64,000 bases of DNA from an uncultured Clostridia bacterium (GCA_947589355.1 CANPZC010000002.1:1-64000); one strand, 5' to 3'; counted from the stretch's first letter, positions 34,276 through 44,632 are shown. Translations and numbers: made by a program. Notes: generated by a model from the sequence alone, not told the origin.

Positions 34276-35052
34276 ATGCAATATAATAAGGTAGAGATCA
34301 GCGGTGTAAACACATCAAGGTTAAAGACGTTAAAAGAGAGCGAAAAAATAGAACTTATAAATCGGTCGCGACAAGGAGACAAGCTTGCAAGAGAGCAGCT
34401 TATAATATGCAATCTTCGGCTGGTGCTGAGCGTTTTGCAAAAGTATCTCGGCAGAGGGGAGTGCCCCGACGACCTGTTTCAGGTGGGCGTTATAGGGCTT
34501 ATAAAAGCGATAGATAACTTTGATACTTCGCTCCAGGTAAAGTTTTCAACGTATGCGGTGCCGATGATAGCGGGGGAGCTTCGGCGGCATTTGCGGGATA
34601 ATTCGCCGGTGAGGGTGTCGCGCTCGCTGAGAGATCTTGCTTTTAAAGCCATGCAGAGCAAAGAAAAGCTGACGGCTTCAATGCAGCGCGAACCCACCGT
34701 TTCAGAGATAGCAAGCGATATAAATGCTCCGCTGACGGACGTAGTTATGGCGCTGGAGTCGATAACAGACCCGCTTTCACTGTATGAACCGGTTTTTTCA
34801 GACAGCGGCGACGATCTGTATGTTCTTGATCAGATAAGCGACAAGACCGACGATCAGGGCTGGCTGGACGAGCTTTCGCTGAAAGAGGCAGTAAAAAACC
34901 TTTGCGACAGAGAGAAAAATATTCTTTATATGAGATATTTAAAGGGCAAAACGCAGGTGGAAGTCGCAAAACAGATAGGAATTTCGCAGGCGCAGGTATC
35001 GCGGCTGGAAAAAGGTGCGCTGGATACAATAAAAAAACAGCTGCGCTCTTGA
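34276..35052 (+). CDS. sigG: RNA polymerase sporulation sigma factor G
   Basis: 258 residues. The N-terminal NKVEISGVNTSRL motif is the SigG-specific region that binds the Gin anti-sigma factor, distinguishing it from SigF. Region 2 follows with NLRLVLSV, DDLFQVGVIGLIKAIDNFD and FSTYAVPMIAGELRR, then region 3, and region 4 with REKNILYMRYLKGKTQVEVAKQIGISQAQVSRLEK. SigG drives late forespore genes. AAGGAG precedes the ATG. I found no clear SigF or SigG promoter in the 70 bp upstream. Its stop codon lies inside the -35 box of the tyrS T-box promoter. Confidence 0.95.
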   Translation: MQYNKVEISGVNTSRLKTLKESEKIELINRSRQGDKLAREQLIICNLRLVLSVLQKYLGRGECPDDLFQVGVIGLIKAIDNFDTSLQVKFSTYAVPMIAGELRRHLRDNSPVRVSRSLRDLAFKAMQSKEKLTASMQREPTVSEIASDINAPLTDVVMALESITDPLSLYEPVFSDSGDDLYVLDQISDKTDDQGWLDELSLKEAVKNLCDREKNILYMRYLKGKTQVEVAKQIGISQAQVSRLEKGALDTIKKQLRS

Positions 35053-35077
35053 CAATGGAAAGAAAATATGTTATTAT
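35049..35077 (+). promoter_or_regulatory. SigA promoter of the tyrS T-box transcript
   Basis: TTGACA (35049-35054), 17 bp, TATTAT (35072-35077). The -35 box overlaps the sigG stop codon. Confidence 0.75.
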
Positions 35078-35104
35078 AAATACCGTCATAAGTTTTTATA
35101 TTCT

Positions 35105-35352
35105 AAAGGCTGCGACGGGAAGAAGTAGCGTTACTGACGGGCAAAGAGAGCTGTCGGCTGGTGTAAGGCAGCGCCGTTCATTTCGTGAAATACATCTCTG
35201 AGCCAAAGCGCTGAAACAAAAGTAGGCGTTTTCGTGTGCGCACGTTACAGCGCGTTTGAAAGGTTGCGGCGTTAAATAAGCTGCAATAAAACTGAGGTGG
35301 TACAGCGTTTCTATTCGCCCTCGGAGAGTTTCTCTTCGAGGGCTTTTGGTAT
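35105..35352 (+). promoter_or_regulatory. T-box leader, tyrosine specifier
   Basis: Stem I features are visible: AGAGAGC near 35146, the apical GGCTGGTGTAAGGC segment near 35155-35169, and the specifier strand GAAATACATCTCTGAG with TAC (Tyr) at 35191-35193. The T-box core TGAGGTGGTACAGCG is at 35293-35307, where TGG would pair with the NCCA end of uncharged tRNA-Tyr. A strong terminator follows. Uncharged tRNA-Tyr should allow read-through into the GNAT gene and tyrS. Confidence 0.92.
35317..35352 (+). terminator. T-box regulated terminator
   Basis: GCCCTCGGAGAG and CTCTTCGAGGGC form twelve pairs around loop ttt, followed by ttttggtattt. It competes with the antiterminator built from the T-box core. 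Confidence 0.9.
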
Positions 35353-35371
35353 TTAAGCAGAGGTGAACTTT

Positions 35372-35833
35372 ATGCTGAGAAAAGCCGATCAAAGTGATAT
35401 AGAGCAGCTTGCGCAGATAGCCTTTGAACTTCACGAGCTGCACGTTAAGAGCGACCCGACAGACTTTCGTTCTATGCCGCAGGAGTATTTCAAAGAGAGG
35501 CTTTCAGAGTATTTGCAGGGAGAAGATCAGAATATCTTGGTAAATGATGACGGTGGTGTAAATGCATACGCAGCCGTTAAGCTGATAAGCATAGACGAAC
35601 CGACCAAATATCCGCGCAGGGTGTGCATGGTAGACTGCTTTGCGGTAAAAGAATGTTTTCGCCGCCGCGGTATAGGTAAAAGCCTTATGGAATTTGTAAG
35701 TAAATATGCTAAAGAGCAGGGCTGTACCGACTTGCGGCTCGGCGTTAAGTCTTTCAACGAAGATGCATATAATTTTTACAAGTCCGTGGGATTTAACGAA
35801 CGCAATATAATAATGGAAATGAAAATTTTATAG
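35372..35833 (+). CDS. GNAT family N-acetyltransferase
   Basis: 153 residues. The acetyl-CoA pyrophosphate loop is [10 protein letters not shown] near residue 108 (Q/RxxGxG/A), preceded by the beta-strand [12 protein letters not shown], with [17 protein letters not shown] near the end, all characteristic of GNAT. The substrate is unknown. It sits between the tyrosine T-box terminator and tyrS, so it should be induced by tyrosine starvation. ATG 35372 with AGAGGTG upstream is preferred to the track GTG 35363, which lies in that ribosome site. Confidence 0.87.
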   Translation: MLRKADQSDIEQLAQIAFELHELHVKSDPTDFRSMPQEYFKERLSEYLQGEDQNILVNDDGGVNAYAAVKLISIDEPTKYPRRVCMVDCFAVKECFRRRGIGKSLMEFVSKYAKEQGCTDLRLGVKSFNEDAYNFYKSVGFNERNIIMEMKIL

Positions 35834-35850
35834 AAAATGAGGAGAAGAAA

Positions 35851-37068
35851 ATGACAGTATTTGAAGAACTTAAAAGAAGAGGTCTGCTGGCGCAGCTTAC
35901 CGATGAAGAAGAGATAAAAGAGCTTATCAACACCGGTAAAGCTACGTTCTACATCGGCTTTGACCCCACTGCCGACAGCCTGCACGTTGGTCACTTTATG
36001 GCGCTGTGCCTTATGAAACGTCTGCAAATGGCAGGCAACAAGCCTATTGCGCTTGTCGGCGGCGGCACGGGTATGATAGGCGACCCCTCGGGCAAGACCG
36101 ATATGCGCAAAATGTTGACGAAAGAAACAATCGAGCACAATGTTGAATGTTTTAAAAAGCAGATGAGCCGTTTTATTGATTTTTCAGACGGCAAAGCAAT
36201 GGTGGTAAACAATGCTGACTGGCTGCTTGACCTAAACTACATCGACGTTCTGCGCGAGGTAGGCGCGTGCTTTTCTGTAAACAAGATGCTCACATTTGAG
36301 TGCTACAAGCAGCGTATGGAAAGAGGTCTTACGTTCCTTGAATTCAACTACATGATAATGCAGTCTTATGACTTTTACAAGCTGTTTCAGGATTACGGCT
36401 GCAATATGCAGTTCGGCGGCGACGACCAGTGGGCGAATATGCTCGGCGGTACAGAGCTTATAAGAAAGAAGCTCGGCAAAGACGCATATGCTATGACAAT
36501 AACACTGCTGCTCAATTCAGAGGGCAAGAAAATGGGCAAGACCGAAAAGGGTGCGGTATGGCTCGACCCCGAAAAGACTTCGCCGTATGATTTCTTCCAG
36601 TACTGGAGAAACGTTGCGGATGCCGATGTTATCAAGTGCCTGAAAATGCTGACTTTTGTGCCTATAGAGGAAATTGAAGAAATGGAAAAGACCATGCAGG
36701 GCGCTGACTTTAACAAGGCAAAAGAACTGCTGGCATTTGAGCTTACAAAGCTAGTTCACGGCGAGGAAGAGGCGCAGAAAGCTCTTACAGCCGCAAAGGC
36801 TATTTTTGGCAGCGGCTCTGACAGCGCAGATATGCCCACTACCTCAATACCAACTGCCGACCTTGTTGACGGCAAGATAGGCATACTTGATATACTTGTG
36901 CGCGCAAAGCTTGCCTCATCTAACAGCGAGGGCAGAAGGCTCGTTCAGCAGGGCGGTATATCTGTAAACGATGAAAAAATAAGCGACCCGTCTGTAAAGA
37001 TAGAGATCGGTGACGGAATAGTTATCAAAAAGGGCAAAAAAGTTTTCCATAAAGTGGTAGTGGAATGA
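35851..37068 (+). CDS. tyrS: Tyrosine-tRNA ligase
   Basis: A 405-residue class I synthetase. The HIGH-like motif is HVGH near residue 46, the KMSKS loop is KMGKT near 225, and tyrosine-site residues lie in [12 protein letters not shown] and [13 protein letters not shown]-terminal S4 RNA-binding domain is near 340-400. It lies 17 bp after the GNAT gene under the tyrosine T-box, which confirms the amino acid. Confidence 0.97.
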   Translation: MTVFEELKRRGLLAQLTDEEEIKELINTGKATFYIGFDPTADSLHVGHFMALCLMKRLQMAGNKPIALVGGGTGMIGDPSGKTDMRKMLTKETIEHNVECFKKQMSRFIDFSDGKAMVVNNADWLLDLNYIDVLREVGACFSVNKMLTFECYKQRMERGLTFLEFNYMIMQSYDFYKLFQDYGCNMQFGGDDQWANMLGGTELIRKKLGKDAYAMTITLLLNSEGKKMGKTEKGAVWLDPEKTSPYDFFQYWRNVADADVIKCLKMLTFVPIEEIEEMEKTMQGADFNKAKELLAFELTKLVHGEEEAQKALTAAKAIFGSGSDSADMPTTSIPTADLVDGKIGILDILVRAKLASSNSEGRRLVQQGGISVNDEKISDPSVKIEIGDGIVIKKGKKVFHKVVVE

Positions 37069-37091
37069 CCGTCGAAATTGTCAGAAATTCG

Positions 37092-37120
37092 TTGAAAAAT
37101 ATCTCAGAATGTGATATAAT
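37092..37120 (+). promoter_or_regulatory. SigA promoter of the dnaD-hemW gene run
   Basis: TTGAAA (37092-37097), 17 bp, TATAAT (37115-37120). The start is predicted near 37127. Confidence 0.75.
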
Positions 37121-37158
37121 AAATATGTACGTGATTTTTGAAAGTGAGGTGAACTGTC

Positions 37159-38142
37159 GTGAAATATACTATTGATATAAATAAGTGGGGCAGCTTTTTC
37201 AGTGTGCCGTGCGCGGTGGCTGATAAGCATCTCAAACTTTCGAGCGGTGACTTTATAAAGGTGCTGCTATGCGTTTTTGCTGACGGTTCGCCGAGCGTTG
37301 ACACCGCTTATGTTGCCCAAAAGTGCGGCGTAAGCGAGGAGACCGCAGAAGAAGCTCTGCTTTACTGGAACTCGCTGGGTATCATTATCATAAACGGCAA
37401 GGAAGAGGGCGTTATCAAAGAGCATACCGAAGCGAAAGTTGGCACCGTTTCACACAGCGCTGCCGAGAAGAAAACTGTCATTCGCTATTCGCCTGCTGAC
37501 CTGCAAAAGCTTGCTGAAAATTCGCCTGATATACGGACTATGTTTGCTTCTGTTGAAAAGGCGCTGGAGCGTACTATAAATTCTTCCGAACAGGCGGCTT
37601 TTGTAGATATTTATGAATATTATGGTTTTCCGGTGGCTTCGGTAGTAATGCTTACGCAGTATTGCAGCCGCATCGGCAAAGGCACTATGGCTTACATAAG
37701 AAGCGTTGCGAAAAACTGGAACGAGCGAGGCATTACTTCTCCGAAAGATGTTGAGCGTGAAGTTATTCGTCTGGAGGAGTACCACAGCTTTGAAAACGAG
37801 GTAAAACGCGCGCTGGGGCTCAGTTCAAAGACAACAAAAAAGCAGCAGGAATATTTTACACAGTGGCAGGAAATGGGTATTTCCACCCAGCTTATTGAAA
37901 TGGCAGGGGAGATATCTATTGACAATACCGACAGCCACAGTGTAAAGCTCAGCTACATAAACAAAATTCTACATTCTTGGCATGAAGCAGGCGTAAAAAC
38001 GGTTCAGCAGGCGCAGGAGCTTTTAAATTCGCGCAAGGGCGGCTCTGCAGGCAGAAATTCTGAAAACGGCAAGTCATACGATCTAGATGAATTTGAAGAA
38101 TTTATCAAAAACTATAAGCCGAAACTTTCGGCAAACAATTAA
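37159..38142 (+). CDS. DnaD-domain primosome protein
   Basis: 327 residues. An N-terminal winged-helix-like part (HLKLSSGDFIKVLLC, YVAQKCGVSEETAEEALLYW) is like DnaD or DnaB of Firmicutes. A DnaD/DnaB domain lies near 120-215 (EQAAFVDIYEYYGFP, YIRSVAKNWNERGI), and a second DnaD-like region near 225-290. Such proteins help load the replicative helicase during initiation or PriA restart. ATG? The start is GTG 37159, with GAGGTG upstream. The helicase loader gene follows 23 bp later. Confidence 0.9.
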   Translation: MKYTIDINKWGSFFSVPCAVADKHLKLSSGDFIKVLLCVFADGSPSVDTAYVAQKCGVSEETAEEALLYWNSLGIIIINGKEEGVIKEHTEAKVGTVSHSAAEKKTVIRYSPADLQKLAENSPDIRTMFASVEKALERTINSSEQAAFVDIYEYYGFPVASVVMLTQYCSRIGKGTMAYIRSVAKNWNERGITSPKDVEREVIRLEEYHSFENEVKRALGLSSKTTKKQQEYFTQWQEMGISTQLIEMAGEISIDNTDSHSVKLSYINKILHSWHEAGVKTVQQAQELLNSRKGGSAGRNSENGKSYDLDEFEEFIKNYKPKLSANN

Positions 38143-38165
38143 ATGCATGGATCAAGGTGAATGAT

Positions 38166-39119
38166 ATGAAATACGACAGCAATGCGCTTTCTCGCGCACA
38201 GGCGGAAATAGACGAGCGCAGGGCGGCGGCTATATCTCAGCGTGAAAAACGAATAAAAGAAATTGAAAGCAAATTTCCCGAAATAGCGCGTGTAAATAGA
38301 ATTTTGTCCGGCACGGTAACTGAGATAGCGCAGGCTATGACTGAAACTAACGTGGGCGAGATAATAGGAAAAATAGCAGATAAAAATCTTGAAGCGCAGA
38401 AAGAGCGCAGGCAGCTGCTTGTTTCTTTCGGCTACCCCGAAGATTATCTGGATATTCACTATATATGCGATAAATGCGGCGATACGGGTTTTGTAAACGG
38501 CAACAGATGCGCCTGCCTTGAAACACTGGCGCGGAAGTATTCTATAGAGCAGCTTCACAAAGACTGCCATATAGCTCTGAATGATTTTTCGCAGTTTGAT
38601 ATAAATTTCTATCCCGAAGAAAACAGGCAGGAAATGAAAGCGATCCTTGATATGTGCATAAACTATGCCGAAACATTTTCCACCCAAAGTGATATGATGT
38701 TTTTCTTTGGCGGAACGGGGCTTGGCAAGACGCTGCTGTCATCGGCAATTGCAAAAAGGGTGCTGGAACGCGGTTTCAGCGTGGCTTACGATAGTCTTTC
38801 AAATTTTCTTAGAAAAATAGAGCAGGAGCATTACGGCAGGTCGGAGGGCGACACCGTGAATATGCTTCTCAGCGCAGACCTTGTGATCTTAGACGACATA
38901 GGCTCGGAGTTTCGCTCGGGGTTCAACGATGCGCAGATCTACGATATAATAAATTCGCGTATAAATTACAGGCTGCCCACTATAGTTTCTACAAATCTTT
39001 CGTATAAAGAGCTTAACGCGAGGTACAACGAACGCATAGTTTCGCGCCTGCTCGGTATGTTCATACCCGTTGAATTTCGCGGCAGGGATATTCGCTTAAA
39101 GAAGAGAATGTCGCTGTAA
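38166..39119 (+). CDS. DnaC/DnaI-like AAA+ helicase loader
   Basis: 317 residues. An N-terminal coiled-coil rich part (ERRAAAISQREKRIKEIE) is followed by a four-cysteine zinc module near 95-120 (CDKCGDTGFVNGNRCACLE), then the AAA+ domain with Walker A FGGTGLGKTLL near 180 and Walker B VILDDIGSE near 243. It is like DnaI, which opens the helicase ring. ATG 38166 with AAGGTG is preferred to GTG 38157, which lies in that ribosome site. It lies beside a dnaD gene, a loader pair. Confidence 0.9.
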   Translation: MKYDSNALSRAQAEIDERRAAAISQREKRIKEIESKFPEIARVNRILSGTVTEIAQAMTETNVGEIIGKIADKNLEAQKERRQLLVSFGYPEDYLDIHYICDKCGDTGFVNGNRCACLETLARKYSIEQLHKDCHIALNDFSQFDINFYPEENRQEMKAILDMCINYAETFSTQSDMMFFFGGTGLGKTLLSSAIAKRVLERGFSVAYDSLSNFLRKIEQEHYGRSEGDTVNMLLSADLVILDDIGSEFRSGFNDAQIYDIINSRINYRLPTIVSTNLSYKELNARYNERIVSRLLGMFIPVEFRGRDIRLKKRMSL

Positions 39120-39154
39120 GGCGGCGCAACAATATATATTAAAGGAGTATTTTT

Positions 39155-40633
39155 ATGAGATACAGCGGTGTGATAATGCACATCTCCAGTCTTGCAAACA
39201 AGTATGGAATAGGAAAAATGGGCAAAGAGGCGTATTCATTTGTTGACTGGCTGAAAAAAGCAGGTCAGCATTACTGGCAGATACTTCCTTTAAGTCCTAC
39301 CAGCTGCGGTGATTCGCCTTATCAGTCGGTTTCGGTCTATGCAGGTAATCCGTATTTTATAGACTTTGAGCAGCTTGAAGAAGACGGACTTTTGAAAGCC
39401 GACGAATACAAAAATGTTGAATGGTCTAAAGAAAAAGGCTATGTAGATTATGCTCTGATATATCAGAATATCTGGGGCGTGCTGAAAAAAGCTTTTTCTC
39501 GCTTTGTACCAGATGAGGAGTATAAAGAGTTTTGCAAAGAAAACGCCTCATGGCTAGATGATTACGCGCTGTTTATGGCTATCAAGAACGATAACGGCGG
39601 CAAGGCGTGGTATGACTGGAGCTGGGATCTTGTTATGTGCCGCGGTTTTGCAGTTAAAGAGGCAAAAGAACGCCTTGGTGATGAAATAGATTTTCACCGC
39701 TTTTTGCAGTATGAATTTTTCACGCAGTGGGGCAAACTTAAAAAGTATGCAAACGACAACGGCATTGAGATAATAGGCGATATACCTATATATTGCGCGC
39801 TTGACAGTGTTGACGTATGGCAGCACCCCGAGCTTTTCGATCTTGACGAGGACAAAAAGCCCGTGAACGTTGCAGGCTGCCCGCCCGACGGTTTTGCGCC
39901 GACAGGTCAGCTGTGGGGCAACCCCGTTTACGACTGGGAAGTTATGAAAAAGCAGGACTACAAGTGGTGGATAGACCGCATAGCCTTTGCGCAAAAGATA
40001 TATGATGTTGTAAGAATAGATCACTTCCGCGGATTTGATACATTTTACGCTATACCTGCCGAAAACGAAACGGCTGAACACGGCGAGTGGAAAAAAGGCT
40101 GCGGCGCCGAGATGTTCACCATGGCAAAGAAAAAGCTCGGCGATGTAAGGATAATAGCCGAAGACCTTGGATTTATCACCGAAAGCGTCAGAAAACTGCT
40201 TGATGACTGCGGCTTTCCCGGCATGAAGATGATGCAGTTCGGCTTTGACCCCAACTGTCAGAGCGAGTATCTGCCATGCAATTTTAAAAATACAAACTGC
40301 GTTGCGTATACAGGTACTCACGACAGCGAGACCATAATGGGCTGGTATAACAGCTGCGGCGACTATTACAGAGATTTTATCCGCGACTATATCGGCGCGG
40401 ATGACAAAAACGATGTAAACTGGAAGTTTATTCACTGCTGCTTTACGAGTATTGCAGATACAGCTATAACGCAGATGCAGGAAGTGCTTTCTTTGGGCAA
40501 CGAGGCAAGAATGAACGTACCCTCTACCTGCGGCACAAATTGGCGCTGGCGCATTGACAGCGGAGATACTACCGATAATCTCGCAGAAAAACTTCGCAAG
40601 GTCACGGCAATAAGCGGCAGGCTGCATCAGTGA
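39155..40633 (+). CDS. malQ: 4-alpha-glucanotransferase
   Basis: A 492-residue GH77 disproportionating enzyme. It moves alpha-1,4-glucan segments and releases glucose, used in maltodextrin or glycogen metabolism. GH77 motifs include the N-terminal [26 protein letters not shown] near 40, the nucleophile aspartate in [10 protein letters not shown] near 290, the acid/base glutamate in IIAEDLG near 336 and [13 protein letters not shown] near 384. It is encoded between replication and translation genes with 35-bp gaps and no promoter of its own seen. AAAGGAG precedes the start. Confidence 0.95.
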   Translation: MRYSGVIMHISSLANKYGIGKMGKEAYSFVDWLKKAGQHYWQILPLSPTSCGDSPYQSVSVYAGNPYFIDFEQLEEDGLLKADEYKNVEWSKEKGYVDYALIYQNIWGVLKKAFSRFVPDEEYKEFCKENASWLDDYALFMAIKNDNGGKAWYDWSWDLVMCRGFAVKEAKERLGDEIDFHRFLQYEFFTQWGKLKKYANDNGIEIIGDIPIYCALDSVDVWQHPELFDLDEDKKPVNVAGCPPDGFAPTGQLWGNPVYDWEVMKKQDYKWWIDRIAFAQKIYDVVRIDHFRGFDTFYAIPAENETAEHGEWKKGCGAEMFTMAKKKLGDVRIIAEDLGFITESVRKLLDDCGFPGMKMMQFGFDPNCQSEYLPCNFKNTNCVAYTGTHDSETIMGWYNSCGDYYRDFIRDYIGADDKNDVNWKFIHCCFTSIADTAITQMQEVLSLGNEARMNVPSTCGTNWRWRIDSGDTTDNLAEKLRKVTAISGRLHQ

Positions 40634-40667
40634 GCAAATACATAAACATTTCAAAGGGCGTAAACGT

Positions 40668-42470
40668 ATGAAACAGGAAAATATAAGAAACTTTTGTATT
40701 ATAGCGCATATAGACCACGGAAAGTCTACGCTTGCCGACAGGATACTGGAGCTTACGTCTACTGTTGCGCTCAGAGATATGGAAGAACAGCTTCTCGACA
40801 ATATGGATATTGAAAGAGAACGCGGAATTACTATAAAAGCAAGGGCTGTAAAGCTGAAATACACGGCTCTGAGCGGCGAAGAGTATATTTTTAATCTTAT
40901 AGATACCCCGGGCCATGTTGACTTTAACTATGAGGTGTCGCGCTCACTGGCGGCGTGCGAGGGCGCAATACTTGTAGTTGACGCTTCGCAGGGAATAGAG
41001 GCGCAAACGCTGGCAAACACCTATCTTGCCATTGAGCATGACCTTGAAGTTATGCCCGTTATAAATAAGATAGATCTGCCCTCTGCCGACCCTGACAGAG
41101 CGTGCAGTGAGATAGAGAACATTATAGGCATACCTGCCATGGACGCACCGCGCATTTCGGCAAAAACAGGACTTAACGTAAGAGATGTTCTTGAAAGAGT
41201 TATAACCGATATTCCTGCGCCCAAAGGCGATGAAAACGCCCCCGTGCAGGCGCTGATATTTGACAGTTATTACGACAGCTATAAGGGTGTTATTATCTAT
41301 GTGCGCGTAAAGCAGGGAACTATAAAAGTAGGCGATACTATTAAACTTATGGCGACGGGCGCGCAGTTTCTGACCGTTGAGATAGGCAGCATGGGCGCTA
41401 CAGACCTTGTGCCGACCGGTGAACTGAAAGCAGGCGAAGTTGGCTATATTGCGGCTTCTATCAAGAATATAGGCGATACGCGCGTGGGCGATACCGTTAC
41501 TACCGTTGAAAACCCGTGCAGCGAGCCTTTGCCCGGCTATAAAAAAGTAAATCCTATGGTGTTTTCGGGCGTATACCCGGCAGACGGAGCGAAGTATCAG
41601 GATCTGAGAGAGGCTCTTGAAAAGCTTGCGCTTAATGATGCATCTCTTTCTTTTGAACCCGAAACTTCGGTGGCTCTCGGCTTTGGTTTCAGATGCGGAT
41701 TTTTAGGCCTTTTGCATATGGAGATAATTCAGGAGCGGCTGGAGCGCGAATACGACCTTGACCTTATAACTACAGCGCCGTCGGTAATTTATAAAGTAAC
41801 GCTCACAAGCGGTGAAACGCTTTATATTGACAACCCTACAAATTACCCCGATCCTACGCTTATTTCATACGCCGAAGAACCTTTTGTTGAGGCGCATATT
41901 TATTCGCCGTCAGAACACGTTGGAAATATAATGGATCTTTGCCAGCAGCGCAGAGGCGTTTTCAAAGATATGAAGTATATTGAAGAAAACCGCGTTGACC
42001 TGCATTACGACCTGCCGCTCAATGAGATAGTGTATGACTTTTTTGATGCGCTTAAATCGCGCACAAGAGGGTATGCATCGTTTGATTACGAGCTTAAAGG
42101 CTATATGAGAAGCAAGCTTGTAAAGCTGGATATACTGCTTAACGGCGAAATGGTAGATGCGCTTTCTTTTATTGTTCATGCTGACAGTGCATATGCGCGC
42201 GGCAGAAAAATGGTCGAAAGGCTTAAAGAAAATATACCGCGCCAGATGTTTGAAGTACCCGTTCAGGCGGCTATAGGCGGCAAGATAATAGCAAGAGAAA
42301 CAGTTAAAGCATACCGCAAAGACGTTCTTGCAAAATGCTACGGCGGTGATATAACGCGCAAGAAAAAGCTTCTGGAAAAGCAAAAAGAGGGCAAGAAAAG
42401 AATGCGCAAGCTTGGCAGCGTTGAAGTTCCGCAGGAGGCGTTCATGTCAGTCCTCAAGCTTGACGAATAA
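40668..42470 (+). CDS. lepA: Elongation factor 4 (ribosome back-translocase LepA)
   Basis: 600 residues, standard for EF4. G1 is AHIDHGKST near 13, G3 DTPGHVDF near 78, G4 NKID near 129. EF-G-like domains II, III and V follow, and a LepA-specific C-terminal domain carries [28 protein letters not shown] and the basic tail [16 protein letters not shown]. It is frequently followed by hemW in bacteria; here two small membrane protein genes intervene. Confidence 0.97.
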   Translation: MKQENIRNFCIIAHIDHGKSTLADRILELTSTVALRDMEEQLLDNMDIERERGITIKARAVKLKYTALSGEEYIFNLIDTPGHVDFNYEVSRSLAACEGAILVVDASQGIEAQTLANTYLAIEHDLEVMPVINKIDLPSADPDRACSEIENIIGIPAMDAPRISAKTGLNVRDVLERVITDIPAPKGDENAPVQALIFDSYYDSYKGVIIYVRVKQGTIKVGDTIKLMATGAQFLTVEIGSMGATDLVPTGELKAGEVGYIAASIKNIGDTRVGDTVTTVENPCSEPLPGYKKVNPMVFSGVYPADGAKYQDLREALEKLALNDASLSFEPETSVALGFGFRCGFLGLLHMEIIQERLEREYDLDLITTAPSVIYKVTLTSGETLYIDNPTNYPDPTLISYAEEPFVEAHIYSPSEHVGNIMDLCQQRRGVFKDMKYIEENRVDLHYDLPLNEIVYDFFDALKSRTRGYASFDYELKGYMRSKLVKLDILLNGEMVDALSFIVHADSAYARGRKMVERLKENIPRQMFEVPVQAAIGGKIIARETVKAYRKDVLAKCYGGDITRKKKLLEKQKEGKKRMRKLGSVEVPQEAFMSVLKLDE

Positions 42471-42480
42471 GGAGCAGCAA

Positions 42481-42924
42481 ATGGAATTTCTTATTACGTT
42501 TGCCTTGGTGCTTGTGATACTTCTGTTAGTGGGCGTGAACTTTTTTGATATAGGTCTTTTGCTGCTTGGGCTGCTTGACCTTTTGTGCCTTGCGATGTTT
42601 TGTTTCTTTGCGTTTTCGCTCTTTCGGCTTTTTACCTGCAAACGGGTAAAAGCGCGCTTCAAAGAAATAGCGGAGAAAGAAAACTCGCGCTTTAAGGTAG
42701 CTTGGTATGTTATAGGAAAAGAAGAGGCAAGCACGGTGTTTCCTGCCGAATTTCTGGGCAAGCGGCTGTTTTATAAACACTCGGAAGATACCGTCGTACT
42801 GCTTACCAAAAAGGGCGGCGTATTCGATCTTAACGCTATACTTGCAATTGCGCTTGGGTCTGTATTTTCATTCGGTATGTTTGTCGGCATACTTTATGCA
42901 ATTTCGGCTTTGATAAAACTATAG
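42481..42924 (+). CDS. Small membrane protein of unknown function
   Basis: 147 residues from ATG 42481 (AAGGAG upstream; the track adds 23 residues inside lepA). Two hydrophobic helices lie at about 2-20 and 23-45, then a charged soluble part (residues 50-112, KARFKEIAEKENSRFK) and a last helix near 115-140. No recognisable domain. It lies between lepA and another membrane protein; nothing in the sequence gives a role. Confidence 0.6.
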   Translation: MEFLITFALVLVILLLVGVNFFDIGLLLLGLLDLLCLAMFCFFAFSLFRLFTCKRVKARFKEIAEKENSRFKVAWYVIGKEEASTVFPAEFLGKRLFYKHSEDTVVLLTKKGGVFDLNAILAIALGSVFSFGMFVGILYAISALIKL

Positions 42925-42941
42925 AAAGGCATACTCTTTTT

Positions 42942-43409
42942 ATGGAGAACGAACAGAACTATATAAAACAGTCGATAACAGGCGGGCTTGTAGGCGCGGC
43001 TGTCTTTCCGCTTTTGTATGAATGTTATGCAAATGTGATGCGTGGGTTCGCGGTAGCTCTCGCGCTTTTCGGCTGTGTGCTTATGGGTTTTGTGCTTGCA
43101 AAATACAGCCTGTCAAAAGCTTTGTGCGGCATGGCGTTCTTTACGCTGCTCAGCGTCGGGCTGGGGCTGTTTTTGCAGATAATCGTTCACAGGCATATAG
43201 TTGACTTTCTTGAAAGACGTTCAAAGTATTTTTATTTGTCATACAGAGATATTTCTATCTATATCATAAAAATATTTACCTGCTATGTTGCAGGGTACAT
43301 TGTGTGTATAGCAAGGTGCGGCGGTCGTGCGGCAGTAAGAAAAATGCGCAGCAATTCGCAGGATACCAAAAGCTTTATAGACAATGCATTCGGTGAAGAC
43401 GATGAGTAA
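42942..43409 (+). CDS. Small membrane protein of unknown function
   Basis: 155 residues. Hydrophobic segments lie near 12-25, 30-52, 58-82 and 100-125, and a soluble cytoplasmic tail (RKMRSNSQDTKSFIDNAFGEDDE) completes it. No known domain recognised. Its last eight bases overlap the hemW start (ATGAGTAA), so the two are translationally coupled. Confidence 0.6.
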   Translation: MENEQNYIKQSITGGLVGAAVFPLLYECYANVMRGFAVALALFGCVLMGFVLAKYSLSKALCGMAFFTLLSVGLGLFLQIIVHRHIVDFLERRSKYFYLSYRDISIYIIKIFTCYVAGYIVCIARCGGRAAVRKMRSNSQDTKSFIDNAFGEDDE

Positions 43410-44496
43410 CGCAGGAGTTTATATACATATGCCGTTTTGCGCGAGGAAATGCCCATACTGCGACTTTTACTCTCTCGCAGGCGCGGAAGATATGTTTGAT
43501 GAGTATGCAAAAGCGCTTATACGCGATATACAGAGTACAGGCAATAAAGAGATCTCGGTAGATTCTATATATTTTGGCGGCGGAACACCTACTCTTATGC
43601 CTGCAAAGCTGCTTTGCGATATTAGCGAAGCGGTAAAAAGGAGCTTTAACACCGCAGAAGATACCGAAATTACAGTAGAAAGCAACCCCTTTACAGCCGA
43701 TAAAAGTTACTATAAAGAGCTTACAAAAGCAGGCTTTAACAGAATATCTTTCGGCGTGCAGTCGTGTGTTGACAGTGAGCTTAAATCGCTTGGCAGGCTG
43801 CACAGCTTTGAGCAGGCACAAACTTCAATACTTGAAGCGTATGATGCAGGCTTTGAAAATATTTCCTGCGACCTGATGATGGGCATAATAGGGCAGAGTG
43901 TTGACAGCCTGATGTTTTCGATAGATAAGCTGTGCTCGCTGCCGATAACGCATATTTCGGCGTATATGCTCAAGATCGAAAAAGACACACCGTATGACTG
44001 CGATGAAATAAAAAACAGTATTGCTGATGATGACACGAGCGCGGAAATGTATCTGGCGGCGGTTGATATGCTCAAAGAAAATGGTTTTGAGCAGTACGAA
44101 ATTTCAAACTTCTGCAAGGGCAGGTTTCGTTCGCGGCATAATATGAAATACTGGCAGCTTGCGCCTTATTACGGTTTCGGCCCGTCGGCACATTCTTTTA
44201 TAGGCGGCAAAAGATACTATTATAAAAGAGACATTCAAGGCTATATAAACGCGCCTGAAAAACTTTTGGAAGACGGCGAATGTAACGCCCTTGAAGAATA
44301 TACCATGCTTTCTTTAAGGCTTACAGACGGCATTAGCGTGCAAAAGTACAAAGAGCTTGGCGGCGATGTTGCTAGGTTTGAAACGCTTGCAGAAAAGCTT
44401 TGCAGGCACGGTATGGCAAAGTATGACGGCAAAATGCTTTCACTTACCGCACAAGGCTTTTTGGTATCCAACAGCATAATAGCTGAACTTATATAG
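43402..44496 (+). CDS. hemW: HemW-like radical SAM protein (heme chaperone)
   Basis: 364 residues. The radical SAM cluster motif CARKCPYCDFYS (CxxxCxxC) is near residue 13, with FGGGTPTLM near 56 and the HemN C-terminal domain after 270. HemW proteins, formerly annotated as oxygen-independent coproporphyrinogen oxidases, bind heme and lack the extra cysteine of true HemN after the motif (here CDFYS). Heme metabolism in this organism is not shown. ATG 43402 is chosen over the track start because it overlaps the previous stop and fits the family N-terminus. Confidence 0.88.
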   Translation: MSNAGVYIHMPFCARKCPYCDFYSLAGAEDMFDEYAKALIRDIQSTGNKEISVDSIYFGGGTPTLMPAKLLCDISEAVKRSFNTAEDTEITVESNPFTADKSYYKELTKAGFNRISFGVQSCVDSELKSLGRLHSFEQAQTSILEAYDAGFENISCDLMMGIIGQSVDSLMFSIDKLCSLPITHISAYMLKIEKDTPYDCDEIKNSIADDDTSAEMYLAAVDMLKENGFEQYEISNFCKGRFRSRHNMKYWQLAPYYGFGPSAHSFIGGKRYYYKRDIQGYINAPEKLLEDGECNALEEYTMLSLRLTDGISVQKYKELGGDVARFETLAEKLCRHGMAKYDGKMLSLTAQGFLVSNSIIAELI

Positions 44497-44525
44497 TCAA
44501 GATATACAAAAATTTCCTTGTGGGT

Positions 44526-44541
44526 TTGTATGTTTATACAA
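44526..44541. repeat. Palindrome TTGTAT-gttt-ATACAA
   Basis: A perfect six-base inverted repeat 30 bp after hemW, without a T run. It may be an operator for the following promoter or chance. Confidence 0.3.
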
Positions 44542-44566
44542 TGTTTATAAATTGAATTTGTTGATA

Positions 44567-44595
44567 TTGTAATTTTAATTTGATAATGCTAAAAT
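44567..44595 (+). promoter_or_regulatory. SigA promoter of the HlyD-type lipoprotein gene
   Basis: TTGTAA (44567-44572), 17 bp, TAAAAT (44590-44595), with TG at 44587-44588 giving an extended -10. Confidence 0.6.
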
Positions 44596-44632
44596 ATAAG
44601 TAGTATGTCATGTTGCGAGGGGAGGTCTGTTT

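Noticed and set aside
39554-40864. 436-aa minus-strand ORF opposite malQ-lepA
   Set aside because: Crosses two certain genes in antisense; product of codon bias.
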